DNA of 64,000 bases from JAHEZL01 sp049430665 (GTDB taxonomy: Bacteria; Bacteroidota; Bacteroidia; Flavobacteriales_C; GCA-002722245), in the NCBI GenBank assembly GCA_049430665.1, contig JBMTCG010000001.1:1-64000 (forward strand), in the 5' to 3' direction. The notes beneath the pieces are model-generated. The model ran no database searches, was not told the origin of the DNA, and saw only the letters and a program-made list of their open reading frames with translations. Made by a program: the position numbers and the translations under genes. Within the stretch, counting starts at the first letter, position 1. Each line of letters starts with the position of its first letter. Shown here piece by piece: positions 52,955 to 60,219 of the stretch.

Positions 52955-54250
52955 CTATGAAGCCAGTTTTATGATTTTAATTTTTTTGGAGAGGGCTTTT
53001 CCTTTTTTCAATTTCTTTTCAAGTTGCGCCATATCATTTTGAATTTTGGCATTACCAATTTTGGCATATATTTTTGTTGTCTTTAAATCCCTATGTGACA
53101 AAATTTCGCTTACTGTTTCAATAGGGACGCCATTTGCTAAAGCAACAGTTGTCGCAAATTTGTGACGTGCTGCGTGGTAACTTATTTCTTTGTTGATACC
53201 ACATAAAGCTGCGATTTTCTTTAAATAATCATTGGTGGTTTGGTGACTATAAATTGGAAATATTTTATTCTTTTCGATAGAAATAGGGTGATTTTTATAC
53301 TTCTCTACAATTCGTTTTGCTTCAGGGAGTAATGGCAAATTAATCTTCTCGTCTGTTTTTTTTCGATTGGTTACAATCCAGTATTTACCATCAATTCCAC
53401 GTATTATTTCACTACTTTGAAGTTTACTAACATCTGCGAATGCTAATGCTGTATAGCACGAAAACACGAATACATCACGAACAAGCGAAAGGCTTGGATT
53501 ACTCAAATTTTCTTGTTCTAATTTTAGTAACTCTTCAGAATTTAAAAAAGGACGTTGGGTGTCTTTGAAAACACCATTCCAATGTTCTGACAAATTATTG
53601 TTGAGCCATTTATTTCTATACGCCATACTAAGTATTTTCTTTAAGGCTTTACAATACCCTATGGCAGTGTTAAACTGGTGTTTGTATTCTGTTCTTAAAA
53701 AGTATTCAAAATCGCCAATGATAGTTGTAGAAAGGTCATTTAAAGCAATATCCTTAGTAAGGAAACGAAAAGAAATAAAGGCTTTAAGCATACGCAAGGC
53801 TATTTCATGTTTTTCAAGTCGTGATTCGGAAACCTTGCCAATGCTTACCTGTTCTTTGAAATCTTTATTATGTAATTCGTATGCTTCTATTAAGGTATAT
53901 TGTTTTTCACCAATGCCTTTTAGCAGATTTACAATCATTTCGGGAGTAGCCGTTTTTCCAGCCAATTGTAAAGTATTATAATGCTTTCGCACCTCATTAG
54001 ATTTACTAGACAAAAAGCAATTCAATATTTGAGCCTCTTCTTTATTGCCTTTAGCTTTTTGGGCTTTAGAATCCCACTGAGAAGGTAAAATCCATTGTTT
54101 AGTACTTAGGTCTGAACGATTGCCGTTAATTGTTATGCGCAAATAGATAGGCGTTGCGCCCGTTTGTCTGTTCTTCTTCGCACCGCGAAGGTAAAATAAG
54201 GTTGAAACCATTCTTTGAAACCATTTTTTTTCTTTGTTATTGTTTTTCAT
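52955..54250 (-). CDS. Tyrosine-recombinase integrase (Bacteroidota type)
   Basis: 431 residues from ATG 54250 (MKNNNKEKKWFQRMV); ATG 54352 or 54211 are alternatives. An Arm-DNA-binding domain (about 15-100: TPIYLRITINGNRSDLSTKQ), a SAM-like core-binding domain (about 115-215), and the catalytic domain follow. The catalytic domain has the FSCYTALAFADVSKL block, where a classic Arg is absent as in many Bacteroidota integrases. It also has AARHKFATTVAL (HxxR-type) and LSHRDLKTTKIYAKI with the nucleophilic Tyr. It sits next to tRNA-Asn and should act on the 22-bp att core. Confidence 0.93.
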   Translation of the reverse strand: MKNNNKEKKWFQRMVSTLFYLRGAKKNRQTGATPIYLRITINGNRSDLSTKQWILPSQWDSKAQKAKGNKEEAQILNCFLSSKSNEVRKHYNTLQLAGKTATPEMIVNLLKGIGEKQYTLIEAYELHNKDFKEQVSIGKVSESRLEKHEIALRMLKAFISFRFLTKDIALNDLSTTIIGDFEYFLRTEYKHQFNTAIGYCKALKKILSMAYRNKWLNNNLSEHWNGVFKDTQRPFLNSEELLKLEQENLSNPSLSLVRDVFVFSCYTALAFADVSKLQSSEIIRGIDGKYWIVTNRKKTDEKINLPLLPEAKRIVEKYKNHPISIEKNKIFPIYSHQTTNDYLKKIAALCGINKEISYHAARHKFATTVALANGVPIETVSEILSHRDLKTTKIYAKIGNAKIQNDMAQLEKKLKKGKALSKKIKIIKLAS

Positions 54251-54414
54251 TAGTATAAACAATTTAAAATTAATAATCAAGTGCCTGTTGCAGATTTCTT
54301 GGAGAAATAGAAGAAAATAGGTGTCCCTGTTTTGCTGGGTTAATAAGGACACCGAAAAGGCACCCTACTTTTGATAGTTTTTGATGTTTTTTGCTGGGGT
54401 ATTAAAACAAAAAA

Positions 54415-54440
54415 CCGTGCAACCTTCTATTGTTGCACGG
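54415..54440 (-). terminator. Element-borne terminator of tRNA-Asn
   Basis: Minus-strand stem CCGTGCAAC / GTTGCACGG (9 bp) with an 8-nt loop, followed by TTTTTTGTTTTAAT, 29 bp after the tRNA 3' end. It lies inside the element and so replaces the displaced original terminator at 49720. Confidence 0.88.
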
Positions 54441-54466
54441 CTTTGACCACATTTGCTCTCTGGTCT

Positions 54467-54488
54467 TGCTCTCCCTCTTGGACTTGAA
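54467..54488 (-). repeat. att core, right copy (inside tRNA-Asn)
   Basis: Identical 22 bp to 49752-49773. It forms the 3' acceptor strand and T-arm of the functional tRNA, so the tRNA is restored after insertion. Confidence 0.9.
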
Positions 54489-54542
54489 CCAAGGACCCTC
54501 TGATTAACAGTCAGATGCTCTAACCAGCTGAGCTAAGGAAGA
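54469..54542 (-). tRNA. tRNA-Asn (GTT anticodon)
   Basis: 74 nt on the minus strand. The 7-bp acceptor stem TCTTCCT / AGGGAGA has one G-T pair, and discriminator G is followed by CA (CCA not encoded). A D-arm with AGCTCAGCTGGTTAGAGC, an anticodon arm CTGACTGTTAATCAG (anticodon GTT at 54506-54508), and a T-arm CTTGGTTCAAGTCCAAG are all present. Integration site of the element. Confidence 0.95.
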
Positions 54543-54631
54543 ATGGTTTTCCGAAAAACGGAGTGCAATAATAGTTCAAAGTTTGGAATTATGCAATATA
54601 TTAGCGCCTACAAACGCAAAAAAAATTTATC

Positions 54632-55561
54632 ATGAGCTTAGTTATCGTTGGAACAGTAGCATTTGACGCTATAGAAACCCCTTTTGGAAAAACAGACAAA
54701 ATCGTTGGTGGATCAGCTACTTACGTGGGTTTGTCGGCTGCAAAACTCGGACAAAAACCAAAATTAATTGCAGTGGTTGGAGATGATTTTCCGAAGACTG
54801 CCATTGATATGTTGAAGCAAAATAATTTCGATTTAGAAGGTTTAGAAATCAAAAAAGGAGAAAAAACTTTCTTCTGGTCGGGTAAATATCATTTCGACAT
54901 GAACTCTCGCGATACTTTGGTTACTGAATTAAATGTGTTGGCTGGTTTCGACCCTGAAATGCCCGCTTCTTACCAAGATTGCGAATACTTAATGTTGGGA
55001 AATTTAGCTCCTGCCATTCAACAAAAAGTGATTAAAAGCATGACTAAGCGTCCGAAATTAATCGTTATGGATACCATGAACTTTTGGATGGACATCGCAT
55101 TAGAAGAGTTGAAACAAACTATTTCTATGGTAGATGTGGTTACAGTAAACGACGAAGAAGCGCGCCAATTAACAGGCGAATATTCATTGATTAATGCGGC
55201 ACACAAAATATTAACCATGGGTCCTAAATACCTTATCATTAAAAAAGGTGAGCACGGCGCATTATTGTTCGATAAAGAAAGAATGTTCTTCGCTCCTGCC
55301 CTTCCATTGGCCGATGTAGTTGACCCTACTGGTGCTGGTGATACTTTTGCTGGTGGATTCATTGGCTATATCGCTAAAACGGGTGATATTTCTTTCGATA
55401 ATTTCAAACGTGCCGTAATTCACGGTTCGGCTTTGGCGTCTTTCTGTGTGCAAGATTTTGGAACTAAAAGAATGGAAACGTTAACTTACAGTGAAGTTCG
55501 CGATAGAATAGATAAGTTTGTGAGCCTAACAAGATTTGAATTAGAAGCAGTAGCTTATTAA
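54632..55561 (+). CDS. PfkB-family carbohydrate/nucleoside kinase
   Basis: 309 residues. The GG signature KIVGGSATYVGLSAAKLG near the N-terminus and the C-terminal ATP/catalytic motif DPTGAGDTFAGGFIGY with the catalytic Asp are both visible; FLEWSG-type lid residues are seen in KTFFWSGKYHFDMNSR. The sub-family (ribokinase, adenosine kinase or other) is not decided by the motifs. It is followed by a strong terminator, so it is probably monocistronic; it starts 89 bp from the divergently transcribed tRNA. Confidence 0.93.
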   Translation: MSLVIVGTVAFDAIETPFGKTDKIVGGSATYVGLSAAKLGQKPKLIAVVGDDFPKTAIDMLKQNNFDLEGLEIKKGEKTFFWSGKYHFDMNSRDTLVTELNVLAGFDPEMPASYQDCEYLMLGNLAPAIQQKVIKSMTKRPKLIVMDTMNFWMDIALEELKQTISMVDVVTVNDEEARQLTGEYSLINAAHKILTMGPKYLIIKKGEHGALLFDKERMFFAPALPLADVVDPTGAGDTFAGGFIGYIAKTGDISFDNFKRAVIHGSALASFCVQDFGTKRMETLTYSEVRDRIDKFVSLTRFELEAVAY

Positions 55562-55580
55562 TCAAGAATCATAAAATGAA

Positions 55581-55610
55581 AAGCCCCAAGTATTAAAATA
55601 CTTGGGGCTT
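55581..55610 (+). terminator. Intrinsic terminator after the PfkB kinase
   Basis: Thirteen-bp perfect stem AAGCCCCAAGTAT / ATACTTGGGGCTT with a TAAA loop, followed by TTTCTATTTT, 19 nt after the stop codon. Confidence 0.93.
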
Positions 55611-55626
55611 TTTCTATTTTAGCAAG

Positions 55627-56607
55627 ATGATGAACATTAGCCTTGAAGAAAAAACATTAGAACTAAAATTCACTTGGAAGATAGCACGCAACGCATCTGA
55701 TTTTAAAAGGAATTTTTTTGTAAAAGTAAGCGATGGCGACTATCACGCTATGGGAGAAGCAGCGCCCAACGTGCGCTACGGAGAAAGTGCCGAATTAATT
55801 ATTACCCAATTTCAAGAACTTATGAGCGCTGGCTTATCTGCTATTAAAAATGTGGAAATGCTGCATGCTCTCTTTCAAAAAATTACAACATGCAATTCTT
55901 TACGCTTTGGTATCGAATCGGCTTTCGTTAATTATTGGAGTAAAAATGAAGTTGAACAATACTTGGCCATTCCTAAAGCCAAAGAAATATTTACGGCCTT
56001 TACCATGCCTATTATGCCCATTGGGGAAATGTGCGATTTTTATAAAAAGCACGATTTGCAGCGTTTCAAATATGTAAAACTTAAAATCAATGCCGAAAAT
56101 GGTGTAGATGCCTTGAAAGAAATCTCTAAAGTATCCAAACAAGAAATCATGATTGATGGAAATGAGGCATTTCAAAATCCCGACGAAGTACTTAAATACA
56201 TTGAATTCATTGAGAAATACCCTATCGCCTTTTTAGAACAGCCCATGCCTTCATCAAAAGTTGAGGAATACAAGCAGCTAAAACCCAAAAGCTCCGTCTT
56301 GTTGATGGGCGACGAATCTATAACCGATAACCCCGATATGGATTCCATTGCACAACAGTTTCACGGTGTAAACATGAAATTACAGAAAGCAGGAGGTTAT
56401 ATCAATGGTTTGCGCATTATTAATGAGGCTAGAAAAAGAAATTTAAAAACCATGATAGGTTGTATGGTAGAAACAAGTATGGGTATTGGCAGCGCGATGC
56501 ACCTTTGCGCGAATATTGATTTTATTGACCTCGACGGATTTTTAATTTTAAAAGAAGAACCATTTCAGCGCATTAAAGAGCGTAATGGAAATTTATCTTT
56601 CCAATAG
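55627..56607 (+). CDS. Dipeptide epimerase (enolase superfamily, MLE group)
   Basis: 326 residues. The enolase-superfamily active site is readable: Lys in YVKLKINAENG, metal-binding Asp in MIDGNEAF, Glu in AFLEQPMP, Asp in LMGDESITD, and the general-base Lys in NMKLQKAGGY. This K-x-K...D...E...D...K pattern is that of L-Ala-D/L-Glu (dipeptide) epimerases, used in recycling peptidoglycan peptides. Two ATG codons begin the gene; either 55627 or 55630 may serve. Confidence 0.9.
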   Translation: MMNISLEEKTLELKFTWKIARNASDFKRNFFVKVSDGDYHAMGEAAPNVRYGESAELIITQFQELMSAGLSAIKNVEMLHALFQKITTCNSLRFGIESAFVNYWSKNEVEQYLAIPKAKEIFTAFTMPIMPIGEMCDFYKKHDLQRFKYVKLKINAENGVDALKEISKVSKQEIMIDGNEAFQNPDEVLKYIEFIEKYPIAFLEQPMPSSKVEEYKQLKPKSSVLLMGDESITDNPDMDSIAQQFHGVNMKLQKAGGYINGLRIINEARKRNLKTMIGCMVETSMGIGSAMHLCANIDFIDLDGFLILKEEPFQRIKERNGNLSFQ

Positions 56608-56661
56608 AAGTAACTATTTCAATTTTTGTAGCTCTTAGCTATAAGAACAAAAAAATATACT

Positions 56662-57171
56662 ATGAAAACGAAAATAAAAGTATTGCTTCTCTTCATCTTT
56701 ATTGGCTTAGGGGTGAATGCTCAAAAAAACATCATAAAAATGCATACAGGAAACTTCTTTCCATCGCGTTTTAAATTCCAATACGAAAGAAAATTAAGCG
56801 AGAAATTAAGCGCTGGCGCAATTGGCTCTTTTTTCATGAACAACTACTTGGGTTATCGCATTGAGCCTTATGCAAGATTTTATTTGGGATCGAAATCAAC
56901 CAGCTTCAACGGCGTATTTTTTCAATTGAAAGGACATTATACCTATGTAACCGATAAGAGTCCGGAAAGAGAAATCATCGATGAATACGGCTCATCAATG
57001 TGCTTGGGTTATGAAGCGGTGAGCTCGTCTTCGGGCTTAACTTTCGACTTTTTTATTGGTCCGCGATTCTCGCAACTAGCCTACAAATCTATTTCTGAAT
57101 CAACAGAATTATTCAAGATCCTTTACTGCTTACCTGTAGATATGGGTATTTCGGTAGGTTATGCATTTTAA
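56662..57171 (+). CDS. Small outer-membrane beta-barrel protein
   Basis: 169 residues: signal peptide (MKTKIKVLLLFIFIGLGVNAQ) and alternating aromatic/polar strands (NFFPSRFKFQYERKL, RIEPYARFYLGSK, GVFFQLKGHYTYV), ending VDMGISVGYAF with a terminal Phe typical of outer-membrane barrels. Function unknown. It is probably transcribed together with the similar protein at 57228. Confidence 0.7.
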   Translation: MKTKIKVLLLFIFIGLGVNAQKNIIKMHTGNFFPSRFKFQYERKLSEKLSAGAIGSFFMNNYLGYRIEPYARFYLGSKSTSFNGVFFQLKGHYTYVTDKSPEREIIDEYGSSMCLGYEAVSSSSGLTFDFFIGPRFSQLAYKSISESTELFKILYCLPVDMGISVGYAF

Positions 57172-57227
57172 TTCCTGCATCTGTAACTTATCATCGAGAA
57201 AACGCTCTTACAGTTAAACAAGAATGC

Positions 57228-57995
57228 ATGAAAAATTTAAAATTCAACTTTCTGCTATCATTTTTCTTGCTGCTAATAAGCGCGTCAAATGGGCAATTTA
57301 AGCTTGATATATTTGGCGGCGCTGCTCTACCAGGAAAAGAATTAAGTCAATTGAATTTTCCTAAAATTGGGGCAGGCTACAGAGTGGGTTTACATTACAG
57401 TTTTTTTAGTGAACATAAACTGCGCTTAGATGCTGGAATCGACTTTAATTATATTGTATGCGGAGATAAAAAATACCGATTTGGTGGAGACAAAGATTAC
57501 TTTTACAACTTGGCATTAACTGCAAATGCAGATGCCCGACTGGTGCTAAACACAAAAACAATTAAACCATATATTGGTGTGGGTTATGGGGCTTTAGGTA
57601 CATCAGTAAACGAGAAATTCTACAATTCCAAAACCGCAAACACAACTACAAGTGAGGTGATTACCAACATCACTACTTGGAACAACACCATAGCTGTTGG
57701 GTTTCTTATAGAATTAACCGAAGATGTAGAGTTAGATTTTGGCATTACGCATTTCAATGGAGGTAAAAATAGATTTGTTGATTTCGATTCGGTAAAAACC
57801 GACAACAACTATGTGTACATAACTCCTAAAACATCATCTATTTTCGATTTGTATTTTCTACACCTTGGTTTTATTTTCACGTTGCATCGCGATTACAACG
57901 GTTCAAGTAACTTTCAAGGCGGAAGCTCGATACGAAGTAGTGTTGGCAGTATAAATACGGGGAAAAGTCACAGATACAGAGGGCCACAAAGATAA
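57228..57995 (+). CDS. Outer-membrane beta-barrel protein (OMP_b-brl-like)
   Basis: 255 residues with a signal peptide (MKNLKFNFLLSFFLLLISASNG) and repeated membrane-strand patterns (GAGYRVGLHYSFF, RLDAGIDFNYIV, IKPYIGVGYGALG, VELDFGITHFNGGK). A polar Ser/Gly-rich tail (GGSSIRSSVGSINTG) follows the last strand, so the C-terminus may be periplasmic. No specific substrate can be given. Confidence 0.75.
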   Translation: MKNLKFNFLLSFFLLLISASNGQFKLDIFGGAALPGKELSQLNFPKIGAGYRVGLHYSFFSEHKLRLDAGIDFNYIVCGDKKYRFGGDKDYFYNLALTANADARLVLNTKTIKPYIGVGYGALGTSVNEKFYNSKTANTTTSEVITNITTWNNTIAVGFLIELTEDVELDFGITHFNGGKNRFVDFDSVKTDNNYVYITPKTSSIFDLYFLHLGFIFTLHRDYNGSSNFQGGSSIRSSVGSINTGKSHRYRGPQR

Positions 57996-58076
57996 TATTG
58001 ATTATAAACGTTCTTTAAATCGGCATTTTTAAGTTTTCATTTGTAAATTGCAGCATGAAAGTGAAATCGAAGTAAA

Positions 58077-58559
58077 TTGGACACCAGTAAGTATAACGAC
58101 ATTGTTAAAGAATATACAGCGCCACTGTATAAATTCTTGTACAAATCAGTGCGTGATAAAGATGCGGTTAAAGATTTATTGCAAGACACTTTTGTCAAAT
58201 TGTGGGAACACAAAGACAATGTTCAAATTGAAAAGGTGAAATCGTGGCTATTTACTACGGCTTACCATTTTATGCTGAAATACTTAGAAAAGGATAAGCG
58301 CAATGTTCGCCAAGAGGAAGAAGTGGTGATACCCACAGCGCCCAACACCAATTATGAAGCAAAAGAATTGGTAGATATATTAATTAAAAAATTACCCGAA
58401 ATACAACGCTCAATATTGTTGTTAAGGGATATGGAAGGATACGACTATAAAGAGATTGGAGAAATACTTAAATTGAATGAATCGCAGGTGAAAGTTTATC
58501 TTTTTCGTGCGCGACAAAAACTAAGAGACGAACTAAAAGCAATGAATGTAGATATATGA
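58077..58559 (+). CDS. ECF-type RNA polymerase sigma factor
   Basis: 160 residues: region 2 (about 8-75: LYKFLYKSVRDKDAVKDLLQ, DTFVKLWEHKDNV) and region 4 (about 105-155: IQRSILLLRDMEGYDYKEIG, LNESQVKVYLFRARQKL). A stop at 58062 precedes it in frame, and the only early start codon is TTG at 58077, so expression may be kept low or the start may be misjudged. It overlaps the next gene (ATGATG), its probable anti-sigma partner. Confidence 0.92.
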   Translation: MDTSKYNDIVKEYTAPLYKFLYKSVRDKDAVKDLLQDTFVKLWEHKDNVQIEKVKSWLFTTAYHFMLKYLEKDKRNVRQEEEVVIPTAPNTNYEAKELVDILIKKLPEIQRSILLLRDMEGYDYKEIGEILKLNESQVKVYLFRARQKLRDELKAMNVDI

Positions 58560-59281
58560 TGCAGGAGATTACTCCATATAATTTTGATGAATTTCTTTTC
58601 GAATATTTCGAGGGAACGCTTAATGAAGTTGACAAGAAAAAATTCTTAGCCTTTATTGAACAAATTCCTTCATATAAAAAAGATATGGAACTGTGGGGGC
58701 AATCAATAGTAGCCAGTGACAATATAGATGTGCCAGAAGGATTAGAGAACCTATTTACAAGAAAAGAAAGCTTTTGGAAAAGTAGCAAAGGCAAATGGAC
58801 TATGGGTGTTGTTGCCGTTGGTATCATAGCGGGCAGTGTTGCATTATATAATCTAAAAGAGACCACATCCACTACTCCAACACTTCCAAAACCCGAGCAA
58901 ACTGAAATGAAAGCGTTGCAAAAAAATGAGCAAAACAACACTCAACAATACTTCAATAGTACTAACGACAAAATAGAAAAAACTGCTTCGGCTACTATTC
59001 GCTCGGCAAATGATAATAATAAAATTCCTACAACTTCATTTATAGGAAAAGCTAACCAAGAGGAAATAAAAGATGTACCGCATCTCTCTATTGAAAAAGA
59101 TACAACACAACAAAATTTCAGTAATACAGATGGAGTTATTGGTAATGCTGAAATAGTAACGCCCTCAGATGGACCAAAAAAGCCCGTTGATCAGCCAGAA
59201 ATAGAAATCGAAAAAAAGAAAAAAAACCTAGGTAAACCAAAGAACATCATTGATATGCGAAATAATTTGGAAGAGAATTAG
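58556..59281 (+). CDS. Probable membrane anti-sigma factor
   Basis: 241 residues: N-terminal cytoplasmic part (about 1-78) with FDEFLFEYFEGTLNEVDKKK and WKSSKGKW, one membrane helix (about 80-100: WTMGVVAVGIIAGSVALYNL) and a long polar periplasmic tail with Asn/Gln/Lys. No zinc-binding HxxxCxxC motif is present, so it is not a ZAS-type anti-sigma factor. The role is inferred from position 4 bp overlapping the ECF sigma gene and from topology. Confidence 0.7.
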   Translation: MMQEITPYNFDEFLFEYFEGTLNEVDKKKFLAFIEQIPSYKKDMELWGQSIVASDNIDVPEGLENLFTRKESFWKSSKGKWTMGVVAVGIIAGSVALYNLKETTSTTPTLPKPEQTEMKALQKNEQNNTQQYFNSTNDKIEKTASATIRSANDNNKIPTTSFIGKANQEEIKDVPHLSIEKDTTQQNFSNTDGVIGNAEIVTPSDGPKKPVDQPEIEIEKKKKNLGKPKNIIDMRNNLEEN

Positions 59282-60218
59282 TCTTTTGCCTTTTTTTCTG
59301 TTCTTCTTTCAAACACTTTCTGCTCAAAATTATACTCCTTTTTTACAGGGTCAAGCTGCATTTTTATATTATAATCCCGCATTTGCGGGCTCAACAGGCT
59401 TTCATAGAGCGGCAATAGGAACAAGCTTTTCAGGTAGCAAATTCAATCCCAATTTCCAAAGATATTACGGCTCATATGATCAATACATATCTAAAAGAAA
59501 ACTTGGATTTGGGGCTATTTCAACCAATATCCCAAAATATCTAGGCGACGTTAAAAATAAAGTGAACTACAATTTTTTTGAGGTAATGCTCTCACCTAAA
59601 GTACGACTAAGCAAAAAGCTAATGCTTTCATTCGGCTTGTCGGGAAGCGTTGCAGGTCGATCATACAGAAAGAGTGCTATCGATCCCCTTGTGAACAATA
59701 GCATCTCAAAGCGACTAAATTTGAACTATTGCGGTGGCCTGGTATTGAATTCTAAAAGCTTCTATTTTGGCTACAGTTTAAGGCAATACACACCTATTAT
59801 TGCTTCACAAGACACCTCCTTTAAGTGCGATATTCAAGAAATTCCTGCTTTGGTTTCCACTTTTCAGGGAGGTATGATCTTCAAAAGCAATAAAGCTTTC
59901 AACTTTGCTCCTTCATTCATTTACCAGCGCTATCACCATGCAGCAATGCAAGGACAAAATGACCTAACATTAATTGCTAATTTTAAATATCGCACGTTCT
60001 TTTGGGCATTGGGATTTGGCAGCACTAACTTGCAACTAAGTGTAGGTTACTATGGTGAACGTTATCGATTTGGATATTCTAAAGGCCTTATGTACAACGT
60101 TAGCAATTCTTCTTACATTTTTGTTGGTCAAGAATTATTCTTCTCTTATACTTTTGAAGATTTCTCTTCAAAGCTTTTTGCACGTAAAAAAGACGACGCC
60201 ATAAAAGAAGAAAAGTAA
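59250..60218 (+). CDS. PorP/SprF-family type IX secretion outer-membrane protein
   Basis: 322 residues with a signal peptide (about 10-25, ending TLSAQ), the family opening FLQGQAAFLYYNPAFAGSTG, and beta-strands such as KLMLSFGLSGSVAGRSYR and SVGYYGERYRFGYSKG. A polar Lys-rich tail ends the protein. PorP/SprF proteins associate with T9SS cargo or adhesin export (SprF with SprB). The start overlaps the anti-sigma gene by 32 bp, so the sigma/anti-sigma pair likely controls it. Confidence 0.9.
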   Translation: MICEIIWKRISLLPFFLFFFQTLSAQNYTPFLQGQAAFLYYNPAFAGSTGFHRAAIGTSFSGSKFNPNFQRYYGSYDQYISKRKLGFGAISTNIPKYLGDVKNKVNYNFFEVMLSPKVRLSKKLMLSFGLSGSVAGRSYRKSAIDPLVNNSISKRLNLNYCGGLVLNSKSFYFGYSLRQYTPIIASQDTSFKCDIQEIPALVSTFQGGMIFKSNKAFNFAPSFIYQRYHHAAMQGQNDLTLIANFKYRTFFWALGFGSTNLQLSVGYYGERYRFGYSKGLMYNVSNSSYIFVGQELFFSYTFEDFSSKLFARKKDDAIKEEK

Positions 60219-60219
60219 A

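Larger units (their letters stand above)
49752..54488. mobile_element. Integrative element in tRNA-Asn (about 4.7 kb)
   Basis: It is bounded by a 22-bp direct repeat of the tRNA-Asn 3' end. It contains, from the tRNA side, a tyrosine integrase (minus), an excisionase-like HTH protein (minus), a Rep-like gene with a small coupled ORF (plus), an Xre regulator (plus), and a LamG/T9SS cargo gene (minus). The integrase is next to the tRNA, as usual. No conjugation or phage structural gene is present, so movement would need a helper. The original tRNA terminator lies beyond the left end. Confidence 0.88.
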
